From Asterias rubens (Eukaryota > Echinodermata > Asteroidea > Forcipulatida > Asteriidae), in assembly GCF_902459465.1 (NCBI RefSeq), contig NC_047071.1, positions 10,870,385-10,934,384 of the forward strand: DNA of 64,000 nucleotides. Direction: 5' to 3'. The translations under genes and the position numbers were made by a program. Positions 36,801 to 39,951 of this stretch are shown here, piece after piece. Numbering within the stretch: position 1 is the first letter of the stretch; each line of letters starts with the position of its first letter. The notes under the pieces are model-generated. The model saw only the letters and a program-made list of their open reading frames with translations. It ran no database searches and had not been told where the DNA came from.

Positions 36801-39699
36801 CGTCCGGCTTTGTGATGTTAGGCAATCTCTTATAAAATAATTATTTCAAAGGCATATTATCGACATCCATGATTCGTAGGAAGAAACTATAAATAAAATA
36901 GTAAACTTGCGGGTACAACCGTGTGTAAGTCTCTTTTTTGGGAGTGTTGGCTCTGAGAAGAGCTGATGTGGTCTCGACGTTTCAAACAGTATACTCTGCT
37001 CATCTTCATGTTTCAGTTTTGTTAGTTTTCCTCCCATAATTTGTTTAACCTCATCTCTTCACAGAAAAAGTGCCTGAAATTAGAGTTGAGACAACATCGG
37101 TCAAATCGGAGGAAGGTGCCCTGGCGCCGTCCATCATGTCGGACACGGCAAGAGAGTCAAAGGTCGCTATGATCGACAGCACCGCCCTCATTAAGGGCAA
37201 ACCCATCGATGACGTCATTAAATCTATGCAAAAGTTCCAGGGCAAGATGCCAAAGGGAAACATCGATGTCTGGTGGTTGGTGGATGACGGAGGTACGTCA
37301 TAATAGTCAGTTTTAACTTGATGTCTTCATTACCTCGGCCGAAGAAGACCAGTGTTAAAGGAACACGTTGCCTTGGATCGGGCAAGTTGGTCTGTGAAAA
37401 GCGTTTGAAACCGTCTTTTATAAAATGCATATGGTTAGAAAGATGTTTTAAAAGTAGAATGTAACAACACAAATCTTAACGAAATTGCACAGTTTTCCTT
37501 ATGCGTCATGAACAAACACGCCACGCCAAAATGGTGTTAGTTTGCAAAATTAAAGGTAAACTACTCAATTTCGAGGCATTTAAAATCAACTTAAATCAGT
37601 AAATTTAAGAATTAAAATCAACTATAATCAGCAAAACAGTATCCTTTTTTAATGTATAAAAAATATGTGTGCGGGCTCCCATATGTGTTCTCAGCATGCT
37701 TGCAAAACAAGGAAGTTGCGGTTACGCGTTACGTGAACACACAAAGTGTTGAAGTGTTCGTATCCGTATATCTGTAGTCTTGTGAAACCTCTCAAGTATT
37801 TTTTTTTCTCCAACTGCTTAAAGGTCTGACGCTTCTCATCCCCCATCTCATCTCAATGAAGTCCAACTGGGACAAGTGCCGGCTGCGCGTCTTCGCCAAA
37901 GGCAAGAAAGAGGAGATCAACAGAGAGAAGATGGGCATGGCCAACATGCTCAGCAAGTTCAGAATCGACTTCTCCGATCTGGAGATCATCCCGGACTTCG
38001 ACCAGAAGCCCAAGAAGGAGAACCTGCAACGCTTTGAAGACTTGATCAAGCCGTGGAAGCTCAACAAGGAGGCGGGAGAGACCGCGGAGAAGTTCCCCTG
38101 GAAGATCACGCCGGACGAGATCGAGACACTCTGGGAGAAGGTGTGGCTCTTGGGGATTTTGTGAACCCCCCCCTCAAAATAACCCCCCCCCCAAAAAAAA
38201 AAGGGAGTTTAAGACCTTTGGATAGACCTTATTGACGTCATCCAGCTTCTATCTGAGGGTAAAACTAAGACAAAACAATGCAAACGCACAGATTAGTACG
38301 CGCGGCGCACAGGTTTAGCCAATGAATGGCTGCTTTTTTACCTCTAGGTAAGGGTGCCCTACTGATATGACATCATGTGCATAACGTCTTTTCTTGGCTC
38401 GATTTCACGAAGCAATAACATTTATTGCCAAACAATTGTCAGTATTACCATGGCCATAATTGATTTGTATTGTGACATCGTACTTAACTTAGCAACTACT
38501 ATTGATTTGCAGTTACAATAAATCTTACTCTTAGCTCTTTGTGAAAATCGGCCCCTGCTCCCTCAATAATATAAGAATAATTATTCTTATTATATTTCCA
38601 AAAATAACTTTATTATCTCAACCCTGATACATGTACCCTTCTGTTTTTAAAAGTGGTTCTGACATTTGTTTGAATTTCTTGTTTGACTTTTCAGACAAAC
38701 AGGCAAATCAGGATACGAGAACTGCTTCGTGAACATTCCAGTGATGCACAGCTGATTGTCATGTAAGTACAGCAAACGGGGCCATAATAATACCCTTTTC
38801 GTACTAAGTAAAATAATATAAATGTTAGCCGCACAAACTATGGCGTGACTTGGCTGAGCCGTCAAACACACTGGACTTCAAAGTCTGGTGTTTCTGATGG
38901 GTAGAGTATTCATTTGAGTCCCGGACTTTACTCTTGTGTCCTTAAAGGGACATTACAGAATTTGGTTGTTTCGCTATTACCTTGTGACCTACGTACATGT
39001 ACATGACCCATCGATCTCAAACTTCTAGGATTACATAAAGTCCTTACATTTTCAGCAACTGTTTTGTTCATAGCAAAAACCATATCTGTAATGTTCCTTT
39101 AATTGGTAACGTTCTCTACATAGACCTTATCGCAAATACCAATGCGCAAGCGCAGACTGTTGAATGAGGTGCATTGTGGGATAGATATGGATCAAATTTG
39201 GATACCAGCTAGTCCACAATGCACCTAATTCCAAGCTTTACGCGCGCGCCCCGGTATTTGCGAAAAGGTCTATACATGTACACTCCAGTGTTGGTATTCA
39301 GTAGTCCTGGTCTCACTCTTTCACTTTCCAAGAGCGCTTTGAGACTTTATTGTAATTTTGCGCTATATATAAAGTGTTCATTATTATTATTATTTATTTT
39401 TACCAATTTGAGTTGAATTGAATTGAATCAACTAAAATATTATGTCACATGTACATGTACATGTACCATCTGTGACTGGTATTGTGCTTAATTTTTGCTT
39501 GGCAGAAAATGAGGATATGTACCCATGTCACAAACCTTTTTCTTGTGTTTTCTTGTGTTGCAGGAGTCTACCTATTCCAAGGAAGAAGACATGTTCAGCC
39601 TACATGTACATGAGCTGGCTCGAGACTCTCTCCAAAGACATGCCACCAATACTACTGCTGAGAGGCAACCAGACTAGTGTCCTCACGCATTATTCATAG
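3410..39699 (+). CDS. SLC12A2: Na-K-Cl cotransporter (SLC12 family, NKCC type), 22 coding exons
   Basis: Electroneutral Na+/K+/2Cl- symporter of the plasma membrane. Joined coding exons: 3410-3826, 5301-5417, 9423-9498, 10596-10691, 13478-13617, 14391-14501, 18825-18936, 20189-20316, 22497-22697, 23850-23957, 24349-24472, 26012-26113, 26989-27144, 28888-28987, 29445-29556, 32371-32505, 33028-33134, 33643-33749, 37065-37292, 37824-38140, 38695-38762, 39564-39699. They sum to 3198 nt and keep one frame: 1065 aa, near vertebrate NKCC2 length (about 1100) and shorter than NKCC1 (about 1200). The N-terminus has the kinase-docking motif RFHV. Twelve membrane segments follow, then a long cytoplasmic C-domain ending LTHYS. 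Expected ion-site residues are present: N184, I185, Y269, P383 and T386 (K+); A485, S488 and S489 (Na+); Y561 (Cl-). Y269 argues for NKCC over the K+-independent NCC. The symbol is by similarity; an invertebrate NKCC may predate the SLC12A1/A2 split. Confidence 0.95.
4080..4447. repeat. rep-C palindromic repeat, copy 1 (SLC12 intron 1)
   Basis: TTTGGGTACTTTTTCAAAAT at the left and TACAAAAAGTATACACCCT at the right are inverted; the interior has mirrored CTGAGGTGCTGTAGTTTTTG / CAAAAACTACAGCACCTCAG type blocks. Same family as 5771-6140. Confidence 0.8.
5301..5417 (+). CDS. SLC12A2: SLC12 exon 2: linker into TM1
   Basis: Residues 140-178. Acceptor CCCTTTACAG, donor GTAAGA. An acidic/Met-rich linker ends in KFGWIKGVL, the invariant entry to transmembrane helix 1. 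Confidence 0.93.
5501..5732. repeat. rep-H inverted repeat, copy 1 (intron 2)
   Basis: Ends GGGCCAATTTCATAGAGCTG and CAGCTCTATGAAATTGGGCC are nearly perfect inverted repeats, each followed inward by CTTAAGCAAAAAA-type sequence. A second, longer member is at 50876-51154. Confidence 0.85.
5771..6140. repeat. rep-C palindromic repeat, copy 2 (intron 2)
   Basis: Opposite-arm order to copy 1, with mirrored GAGGTGCTGTAGTTTTT and AAAACTACAGCACCTCA blocks around a 6000-centred axis and GGGTACTTTTTCAAAATG (reverse strand) at the right end. Confidence 0.8.
6514..6900 (+). repeat. rep-A repeat, copy 2 (intron 2)
   Basis: Full-length member, from TTAAAGACACTGGAAACTAT to TAGTGTCCACTGCCTTTAA, with the TCGAAACCTCA / TGAGGTCTCGAAA centre. 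Confidence 0.85.
8744..8800 (-). repeat. CACGTG-containing dispersed repeat, copy 1
   Basis: Reverse complement of a unit also seen at 35584-35648 and 39952-40014: ACCCCCACGTGACGCGCTCT, then CCAATAGGAGTAGAGAAACTGTC. It joins an E-box (CACGTG) with an inverted CCAAT motif. Confidence 0.6.
9077..9276. repeat. Palindromic repeat (intron 2)
   Basis: GGGAATAAAAGAGTAGTGAC at the left and GCTACCCTTTTATTCCCC at the right are inverted. Inside, GCAGGGTC / GACCCTGC and AAAGGCCC / GGGCCTTT are also paired. Non-coding hairpin-forming element. Confidence 0.65.
9423..9498 (+). CDS. SLC12A2: SLC12 exon 3: TM1
   Basis: Residues 179-203 plus the first base of codon 204. Acceptor TTCTTCAG, donor GTAATG. Encodes the broken helix [20 protein letters not shown]184 and I185 are the expected K+ ligands. 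Long antisense and shifted ORFs over this interval are shadows. Confidence 0.95.
9533..9551 (+). repeat. Poly-C tract
   Basis: Run of about 17 C near the donor of SLC12 exon 3. Related poly-C runs occur at 15768-15777, 15877-15893 and 38166-38192. Confidence 0.9.
9921..9943 (+). repeat. (AC)n microsatellite
   Basis: About 11 AC units; a shorter AC run lies at 9759-9771. Confidence 0.9.
10318..10520 (-). repeat. tRNA-derived SINE-1 fragment (intron 3)
   Basis: Shares ACACCGATGTGTGTTA, GACTCGGGAA-type and TAGAGGCAGTTCGAATCC segments with the SINE-1 copies at 21955-22125 and 32664-32850. The tRNA-like head is partly deleted. Confidence 0.6.
10596..10691 (+). CDS. SLC12A2: SLC12 exon 4: TM2
   Basis: Completes codon 204, residues 204-235. 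Acceptor CCTTCTTCAG, donor GTAGGT. Hydrophobic segment [20 protein letters not shown] with the conserved ICTNG before the glycine loop. Confidence 0.94.
10889..11228 (+). repeat. Minisatellite, left part (~85-bp unit)
   Basis: Four units of about 80-87 bp sharing GGCTGATAAGTTGTAGTC, CCCAAGACGTCAGTGATC and GAAAGATGGAATGGTTGC. It continues at 12569 after the 11235-12562 insertion. Confidence 0.9.
11235..12562. mobile_element. Non-autonomous DNA transposon with GTATAT target duplication
   Basis: A 1328-bp unit with 13-bp terminal inverted repeats (CAGGCATGAGAAT / ATTCTCATGCCTG), flanked by GTATAT at 11229-11234 and 12563-12568. Removing it plus one GTATAT restores an uninterrupted minisatellite unit. 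The interior has short ORFs only and no recognisable transposase. Superfamily not assignable: the CAGG start is hAT-like, but hAT duplications are 8 bp. Confidence 0.8.
11703..11736 (+). repeat. (GTGTACT)n microsatellite
   Basis: About five 7-bp units inside the 11235-12562 element; the source of overlapping short ORFs there. Confidence 0.85.
12569..12870 (+). repeat. Minisatellite, right part (~85-bp unit)
   Basis: Continuation of the 10889-11228 array: about four more units, the last two shortened. It has the same GTCAGTGATC and GATGGAATGGTTG landmarks. Confidence 0.85.
12871..13477. other. Remainder of SLC12 intron 4
   Basis: Nothing recognised apart from one more CTGACGTCTTGGGCCAAG piece of the minisatellite in reverse orientation near 13036. 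Confidence 0.4.
13478..13617 (+). CDS. SLC12A2: SLC12 exon 5: [12 protein letters not shown] loop and TM3
   Basis: Residues 236-282. Family signature [16 protein letters not shown] (237-252) leads into TM3 with AVAMYVVGF; Tyr269 is the K+-coordinating tyrosine of NKCCs, a histidine in NCC. Donor GTAAGT. Confidence 0.96.
13618..14390. other. SLC12 intron 5
   Basis: No gene seen. The piece CATCAGGGATAAAGAATATTAAT near 14136 resembles the tail of the dispersed CATCGGGGATAAAGAA repeat (10317, 43178). Confidence 0.4.
14391..14501 (+). CDS. SLC12A2: SLC12 exon 6: TM4
   Basis: Residues 283-319. Extracellular turn with DVRIIG, then TM4 ([17 protein letters not shown]). Donor GTAAGA. Confidence 0.94.
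15124..15240. repeat. Short inverted repeat, GGATTAATCCT-type (intron 6)
   Basis: CTAGGATTAATCCTTTCTCG and TTAAGATTAATCCTAAG with AGTTAGGA/TCCTAACT blocks form an imperfect palindrome. It begins GGATTTCACGAAA, like the elements at 38398 and 62526. Confidence 0.5.
15345..15516 (+). repeat. rep-A repeat, copy 3 (right half only)
   Basis: From the AACTCTTTCTCAAAAACTAC block to GTGTCCACTGCCTTTTAG; the left half is missing. Confidence 0.75.
15899..16136. repeat. rep-E inverted-repeat element, copy 2
   Basis: GGGTGCGTTCGAATAGCTTC at the left and AATCTAAACGAACGCACCC at the right. The interior has the same GGGGCTCACT/AGTGAGCCCC and GGGGCTGGCC blocks as 2759-2994. Confidence 0.8.
16388..16769. repeat. 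rep-D palindromic repeat, copy 1 (intron 6)
   Basis: TAAAGCCATTATGCACTTTC at the left and GAAAGTGTATAATGGCTTTA at the right are inverted. The centre has AATTCTCGCTGCCGAGAATT. Related to 30501-30868. Confidence 0.85.
17372..17535 (+). repeat. Diverged copy of the 17811 segment
   Basis: Shares AATGTGTACTGGATTA, TTCAATACCA, GCCTTGTCCTTC, GGGACATT and GTCCCATGTA in the same order as 17811-18133 but with many substitutions: an older copy of the family. Confidence 0.6.
17811..18133 (+). repeat. 323-bp segment, source-like copy (intron 6)
   Basis: Matches 21044-21366 over 323 bases with no length change and about six mismatches that I could count by eye. Starts AAGGGCGAGCAAGTTGGGCC, ends CCCTTTGTGCCACA. 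Non-coding. Confidence 0.9.
18222..18613 (-). repeat. rep-A repeat, copy 4 (intron 6)
   Basis: Reverse orientation, full length, from TTAAAGGCAATGGACACTAT to ATAGTGTCCGGTGTCTTTAA, about 90 bp after the 17811 segment. Confidence 0.85.
18825..18936 (+). CDS. SLC12A2: SLC12 exon 7: TM5
   Basis: Residues 320-356 plus the first base of 357. TM5 [19 protein letters not shown] runs into the conserved GTFIP, then a charged loop. Donor GTACTT. Confidence 0.94.
18993..19379 (+). repeat. rep-A repeat, copy 5 (intron 7)
   Basis: Full length, TTAAAGACACTGGACACTAA to TAGTGTCCACTGCCTTTAA, starting 57 bp after SLC12 exon 7. Confidence 0.85.
19576..19705 (+). repeat. 46-bp tandem repeat, three units
   Basis: AGCAACAAAAGTTCTC followed by AAGAATATAATCTGCCTACA recurs three times, the last unit reading GAACATAATCTACCCA. 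Confidence 0.85.
19876..20092 (+). repeat. Two-unit tandem duplication (~110 bp)
   Basis: CAGTCACAGATGGTACATGT...ACATTTTTGTTGTGC and CATTCACAGATGTTACATGT...ATATTTTTGTTGTGC are two diverged units upstream of exon 8. Confidence 0.65.
20189..20316 (+). CDS. SLC12A2: SLC12 exon 8: TM6
   Basis: Residues 357-399. [20 protein letters not shown] carries P383 and T386, the expected K+ ligands in TM6, followed by ISGDLK. Donor GTGAGT. Confidence 0.95.
20743..20991 (+). repeat. 21-bp tandem array of B-box-like units (12 units)
   Basis: Twelve unit starts at exact 21-base spacing (20743, 20764 ... 20974). The unit is CGGTTCGAATCCCAACGGGCC. Each contains GGTTCGAATCC (8 units) or GGTTCAAATCC (4 units), the RNA polymerase III internal B-box sequence bound by TFIIIC. 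No A-box accompanies them. The period equals seven codons, so several frames on both strands are open; this is not evidence of coding. It lies in SLC12 intron 8. Confidence 0.9.
21044..21366 (+). repeat. 323-bp segment, inserted copy (intron 8)
   Basis: Near-identical to 17811-18133. It interrupts the B-box array and its flank: the ~92 bp at 20952-21043 (last two array units plus GGAGGCACTACATG...GCGTGTG) reappear at 21368-21459 right after it. Confidence 0.9.
21367..21459 (+). repeat. Duplicated array flank (two B-box units plus unique end)
   Basis: CGGTTCAAATCCCAACGGGCC, then a diverged last unit (GGTTCGTATCCC), then CAGGAGGCACTACATGTATG up to GCGTGTG. Repeats 20952-21043. Confidence 0.85.
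21734..21850. repeat. Dispersed GGGGCAC(C/T)AAGGCCAAG repeat fragment
   Basis: CGAAACTTTTGAAGGGGCAC followed by AAGGCCAAGTCCAGGGGGCA matches a piece near 46914-47000 in FBXO22 intron 4. Confidence 0.5.
21955..22125 (+). repeat. tRNA-derived SINE-1, best-preserved copy (intron 8)
   Basis: Head with A-box-like TGGTCTAGTTGGTAAGAC and B-box GGGTTCGAATCCCACCCGAG, followed by a non-tRNA body (TTTTTTTTCACAGAGCTCAG, TATCAACACACATCGG) shared with 10318, 32664 and 43170. Confidence 0.8.
22497..22697 (+). CDS. SLC12A2: SLC12 exon 9: TM7 and large extracellular loop
   Basis: Residues 400-466. AIPKGTL then TM7. The extracellular loop has one N-glycosylation sequon (N446-F-T) and only two cysteines (C451, C457), where vertebrate NKCC1 has four and a longer loop. 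Donor GTAAGA. Confidence 0.94.
22819..22945 (-). repeat. tRNA-derived SINE-3 fragment (intron 9)
   Basis: CCAACTGAGCTATCCAGC (complement of a tRNA D-arm/A-box) followed by TATGTTGGCGGTCTCTCTAT and GCCAGTCAGA, as in the tandem copies at 29650-30500. Confidence 0.6.
23373..23712 (+). repeat. rep-A repeat, copy 6 (intron 9)
   Basis: TTAAAGACAGTGGACACTAT at the left; the right end is lost after AAGTAAGGTTTTATTCTAAG. Ends about 137 bp before exon 10. Confidence 0.8.
23850..23957 (+). CDS. SLC12A2: SLC12 exon 10: TM8
   Basis: Residues 467-502. [20 protein letters not shown] contains A485, S488 and S489 at the Na+ site of the family. Acceptor TTTCCTTGTAG, donor GTATTT. Confidence 0.95.
24349..24472 (+). 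CDS. SLC12A2: SLC12 exon 11: intracellular loop and TM9
   Basis: Residues 503-543 plus the first base of 544. ALCKDRIFP, a Gly-rich turn, then [16 protein letters not shown] (TM9). Donor GTAGGT. A diverged copy of this exon's 3' end lies at about 24713-24750. Confidence 0.94.
24450..24757 (+). repeat. Start of a tandem duplication including the end of SLC12 exon 11
   Basis: GCTGCTGCTTTTATTGCTAT plus AGGTAGGT (exon 11 end and donor, from 24451) recurs as GCTGTTGCTTTTATTGCTAT plus TGGTAGGT at about 24715. Downstream sequence of copy 1 (GGGCCTTTTCCCC, CTCTACCAGC, TTTCCAACATAAA) recurs at 25416-25520, after the 24785-25408 insertion. So about 265 bp was duplicated in tandem. Confidence 0.75.
24785..25408. 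mobile_element. 624-bp inverted-repeat element with GTACAAA target duplication
   Basis: A 22-bp perfect inverted repeat (24789-24810 against 25383-25404; starts GAGGAAGGAAGAGAAGG) close to both ends. Flanked by GTACAAA at 24778-24784 and 25409-25415. It interrupts the second copy of the tandem duplication of exon 11's end. No coding capacity. The outermost 4 bp (CACT / CATG) do not pair. Confidence 0.75.
25416..26011. other. Remainder of SLC12 intron 11
   Basis: Diverged second copy of the tandem duplication to about 25720, then AT-rich sequence up to the exon 12 acceptor. No gene. Confidence 0.5.
26012..26113 (+). CDS. SLC12A2: SLC12 exon 12: TM10
   Basis: Residues 544-577 plus the first base of 578. 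[20 protein letters not shown] with Y561 at the Cl- site; ends SLAKSP. Donor GTAAGA. Confidence 0.95.
26127..26303. repeat. rep-G inverted-repeat element, copy 1 (intron 12)
   Basis: TATAGGACTTATGCATTGACGTCA at the left mirrors TGACGTCATGTGCATAAGGTCTA at the right. The interior has ACGCGCGGCGCACAG and TTTTACCTCTAGGT, shared with 38222-38391. Contains two CRE-type TGACGTCA sites. Confidence 0.8.
26316..26730. repeat. tRNA-derived SINE-2 fragments (intron 12)
   Basis: GTGGCCTAGCGGCTAAGAGC with GGGCTCAAGCTCTGG, and a second head at 26588 (TGGTGTCATGTCCGAATGG, then a SINE-2-like GTTCCATTCCTGGTCATGAC body), are two old tRNA-like heads with the shared tail TTGAGCAAGATGCTTTACTG. Confidence 0.5.
26939..26963 (+). 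repeat. (ATT)n microsatellite
   Basis: About seven ATT units 25 bp before SLC12 exon 13. Confidence 0.85.
26989..27144 (+). CDS. SLC12A2: SLC12 exon 13: TM11-TM12
   Basis: Residues 578-629 plus the first base of 630. [12 protein letters not shown], then two hydrophobic stretches around INWYAAL; ends HYTKP at the membrane exit. Donor GTAAGT. Confidence 0.95.
27166..27285 (+). repeat. tRNA-derived SINE-2 head (intron 13)
   Basis: GTGGCTGAGTGGTCTAGTTC (A-box) and GTGGGTTCAAATCCCAGCCAC (B-box), then TTGTTCCCTTGAGCAAGGCA. Its body is probably displaced to about 27716-27960 by a separate repeat (27300-27660) with its own tail. Confidence 0.7.
27330..27600 (-). pseudogene. Remnant of a LINE ORF2 3' end
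   Basis: On the minus strand a 75-codon frame (27352-27579) contains [40 protein letters not shown] and KTHFF. This is the usual C-terminal tail of non-LTR retrotransposon reverse-transcriptase proteins (APRLWNSLP...FKRxLKTHLF). The upstream RT domain is absent, so it is a 5'-truncated relic. Confidence 0.65.
28780..28832 (+). repeat. Penelope-like 3'-end remnant (intron 13)
   Basis: GAAAGAGACTATGCTAGAGTC followed by CTCAGACCATAAACTTTTT parallels the end of the 53381-56029 element (GAAAGACTCTGCTAGGGTC...GTCAGGCCATTAACTATTTTT). Confidence 0.55.
28888..28987 (+). CDS. SLC12A2: SLC12 exon 14: C-domain start
   Basis: Residues 630-662 plus two bases of 663. [16 protein letters not shown] is the scissor-helix region that links membrane and cytoplasmic domains. 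Donor GTAGAG. Confidence 0.93.
29445..29556 (+). CDS. SLC12A2: SLC12 exon 15: C-domain
   Basis: Residues 663-700. [20 protein letters not shown] matches the family's first C-domain beta-alpha unit. Donor GTAAGT. Confidence 0.93.
29650..30500 (-). repeat. Tandem tRNA-derived SINE-3 copies (intron 15)
   Basis: Three inverted heads near 29695, 29972 and 30326. Each has the complement of a tRNA-like A/B-box pair (GCGGGACTTGAAACTGTGAC ... GCCAGCGCTCTATCAACTGG) followed by GTTGGCGGT, GGTTCCAGTCAGAAG and GGGAAGTGGCAGCCAGGGGA bodies. A fourth partial is near 30957. Repeating unit about 305-355 bp. Confidence 0.7.
30501..30868. repeat. rep-D palindromic repeat, copy 2 (intron 15)
   Basis: TTAAGCCATTATACACTTTC and GAAAGTGTCCAATGGCTTTAA ends; centre AATTCTCGACAGCGAGAATT. 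Same interior landmarks as 16388-16769 in the opposite orientation. Confidence 0.85.
31170..31460 (+). repeat. rep-A repeat, copy 7 (degenerate, intron 15)
   Basis: GGTAATTGTCAAAGACCAGT, TGAAAATTTGGGCTCAATTG and CAGAGGGAGCCGTTTCTCAC are recognisable; both termini are lost. Confidence 0.65.
31620..32058 (+). repeat. 44-bp minisatellite, ten units (intron 15)
   Basis: The block CACAGAGCTGTGTGAACGGGG recurs at 31634, 31678 ... 32030 with an exact 44-bp period. Units are almost identical (one TCCTCATATG, one TCACATGG, last GTAATAGCGGA). Near-identical units suggest recent expansion. Confidence 0.95.
32371..32505 (+). CDS. SLC12A2: SLC12 exon 16: C-domain
   Basis: Residues 701-745. Charged helix with [11 protein letters not shown] and the conserved end GAQSLMQ. 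Acceptor TTTTGTGCAG, donor GTAAGA. Confidence 0.93.
32571..32622. repeat. Perfect 23-bp hairpin (intron 16)
   Basis: Arms 32571-32593 and 32600-32622 are exact complements around the 6-base loop GTGTAT; left arm starts AGTGAGACAAAAATTAG. It lies 66 nt after the donor of SLC12 exon 16. Confidence 0.85.
32664..32850 (-). repeat. tRNA-derived SINE-1 copy (intron 16)
   Basis: Inverted copy of 21955-22125: ACTGATGTGTGTTAGCACTG, ACTCGGGTGGGATTCGAACC, then the complement of the tRNA-like head (TTACCAACTAGATTACCGAG). Confidence 0.8.
32876..33008. repeat. rep-C fragment next to exon 17
   Basis: CTCATTTCTCAAAAACTACAG, GTTTAATGTAAATCGAGGAC and TACAAAAAGTACCCAAACCC identify a right-hand part of rep-C that stops about 20 nt before SLC12 exon 17, so the repeat abuts the branch-point region. 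Confidence 0.75.
33028..33134 (+). CDS. SLC12A2: SLC12 exon 17: C-domain
   Basis: Residues 746-780 plus two bases of 781. [15 protein letters not shown] matches the AGLGRMKPNTL motif of NKCCs. The acceptor lies about 20 nt after a rep-C fragment. Confidence 0.94.
33230..33566 (-). repeat. rep-A repeat, copy 8 (intron 17)
   Basis: Reverse orientation, diverged: GGCACTTTACATTTTTGATA at the left, CAAATGTGTCCAGTGCCC at the right. Confidence 0.75.
33643..33749 (+). CDS. SLC12A2: SLC12 exon 18: C-domain
   Basis: Residues 781-816 plus the first base of 817. [19 protein letters not shown] corresponds to the HDAFD..GVVVIRLKEGLD segment. Donor GTAAGC. Confidence 0.93.
34280..34457. repeat. rep-F palindrome, copy 1
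   Basis: AAGGCCCAGTCCCACTGCAG at the left and CTGCAGTGTGACTCGGCCTT at the right. Inside, GATAACGA blocks and GCAAAGAGAACGCATT / AATGCGTTCTCTTTGC are mirrored around GTGCGTATTCTGCGTGGAGC. Confidence 0.85.
35119..35244. repeat. Inverted repeat with ~50-bp arms
   Basis: GGTTTTCAACTAGTGGTTTAA and AGGCCTGGTTCTT at the left pair with AAGAACCAGGCCT and TTTAAACCACTAGTTCAAAACC at the right. Confidence 0.85.
35584..35648 (+). repeat. CACGTG-containing dispersed repeat, copy 2
   Basis: CACACCCACGTGACGCGCTC, then CCAATAGGGGTAGAGAAACTGTC and TATTTATGAATGG. Same unit as 8744-8800 (inverted) and 39952-40014. Confidence 0.65.
35970..36136. repeat. rep-F palindrome, copy 2
   Basis: AAGGGCAAGTCACACAGACC at the left and GGCCTGTGTGACTTGGCCTT at the right. 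GCACGCCCCCGATTGGTTGA / TCAACCAATCGAGGGCGTGC flank the same GGCGTATTCTGCGTGGAGCA core as 34280-34457. Confidence 0.85.
36522..36820 (+). repeat. tRNA-derived SINE-2 (intron 18)
   Basis: ATGTCATGGTCTAGTTCACTGG and AGAGTGCGGGTTTGAGC head, then ATTCTGCTCTGCCAGCCAGG, GATGATAACCATGCCTGCC, GACAGCCCTAATCAGTCAAATG and AAGTGGCCGTCCGG body, which recurs inverted at 51845-52195. Confidence 0.75.
36880..37015 (-). repeat. Penelope-type terminal fragment, copy A
   Basis: Forward strand: AGTAAACTTGCGGGTACAAC, GTTGGCTCTGAGAAGAGC, then GGTCTCGACGTTTCAAACAG. The reverse strand reads ...GTTTGAAACGTCGAGACC, i.e. the GAAACGTC signature of Penelope ends. Copies at 59143-59285 and 63717-64000. Confidence 0.5.
37065..37292 (+). 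CDS. SLC12A2: SLC12 exon 19: variable linker and IDVWWL motif
   Basis: Residues 817-892 plus the first base of 893. A hydrophilic variable linker, then [20 protein letters not shown], the hallmark C-domain motif. Donor GTACGT. Confidence 0.94.
37356..37600 (+). repeat. rep-B repeat, left part (intron 19)
   Basis: AAAGGAACACGTTGCCTTGG, CAAGTTGGTCTGTGAAAAGC and ATGGTTAGAAAGATGTTTTA match the left half of the complete copy at 41195-41580; the rest decays. Confidence 0.8.
37824..38140 (+). CDS. SLC12A2: SLC12 exon 20: main C-domain exon
   Basis: Residues 893-998. LTLLIPHL, then [34 protein letters not shown] and PWKITPDE, in the family order. Donor GTGTGG is weaker than the others, but exon 21 joins in phase. 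The GC-rich third positions differ from neighbouring exons. Confidence 0.94.
38222..38391. repeat. rep-G inverted-repeat element, copy 2 (intron 20)
   Basis: ATAGACCTTATTGACGTCAT at the left and ATGACATCATGTGCATAACG at the right; same ACGCGCGGCGCACAG and TACCTCTAGGT interior as 26127-26303. It starts 80 bp after exon 20. Confidence 0.8.
38398..38556. repeat. GATTTCACGAAGCAATAA inverted element (intron 20)
   Basis: GGCTCGATTTCACGAAGCAA at the left and TTAGCTCTTTGTGAAAATCGGCCCC at the right, with GTCAGTATTACC and ATTGATTTGCAGT. The same family is at 62526-62660 with a second right end at 62825. Confidence 0.65.
38695..38762 (+). CDS. SLC12A2: SLC12 exon 21: C-domain
   Basis: Residues 999-1020 plus two bases of 1021. 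[21 protein letters not shown] equals the family's conserved penultimate segment. Donor GTAAGT. Confidence 0.94.
38843..38945 (+). repeat. tRNA-derived SINE-2 head (intron 21)
   Basis: GGCGTGACTTGGCTGAGCCG with CAAAGTCTGGTGTTTCTGATG and TTTGAGTCCCGGAC, a diverged head with no clear body. Confidence 0.5.
39119..39274. repeat. Inverted repeat with rep-G-like ends (intron 21)
   Basis: ATAGACCTTATCGCAAATACC at the left and GGTATTTGCGAAAAGGTCTAT at the right; AGGTGCATTGTGG / CCACAATGCACCT inside. Different interior from rep-G. Confidence 0.8.
39564..39699 (+). CDS. SLC12A2: SLC12 exon 22: C-terminus and stop
   Basis: Residues 1021-1065, stop TAG at 39697-39699. [20 protein letters not shown] and the end [12 protein letters not shown] match the highly conserved NKCC C-terminus. 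Confidence 0.96.
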
Positions 39700-39951
39700 G
39701 GAGTCACACCTCATTTGCATTATTCATAGGGAGTTATACCTCATTTGCATTATAGACACTCCGTAATTCATGACAGTATGGGGGAAAGGTTTCAATCGAA
39801 TGTTTCGCTAATAGTCAAAATTGTGTTGACGCTAAACAGTTGCTAATAGTTTTTTATTTTACATTGCGTTACGCGTAAAATAACACCAAGCGAGAAGCTC
39901 CTGCGTCACGCCTACGTTTTTACTTTTTACTGTGTTTATATCATCTGTTTA

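Larger units (their letters stand above)
33750..37064. other. SLC12 intron 18 (3.3 kb)
   Basis: No gene. Contains two rep-F palindromes (34280-34457, 35970-36136), an inverted repeat (35119-35244), a CACGTG repeat (35584-35648), a SINE-2 (36522-36820) and a Penelope-terminal fragment (36880-37015). Three reiterated TCCTACTGTCTGACCATTCA type phrases lie between 34928 and 35720. Confidence 0.6.

Noticed and set aside
3410..39699. Thiazide-sensitive NCC (SLC12A3) or a K-Cl cotransporter instead of NKCC
   Set aside because: NKCC-type N-terminus with RFHV, and Tyr269 at the K+ site where NCC has His. KCCs place their large extracellular loop between other membrane segments and have a different C-terminus.
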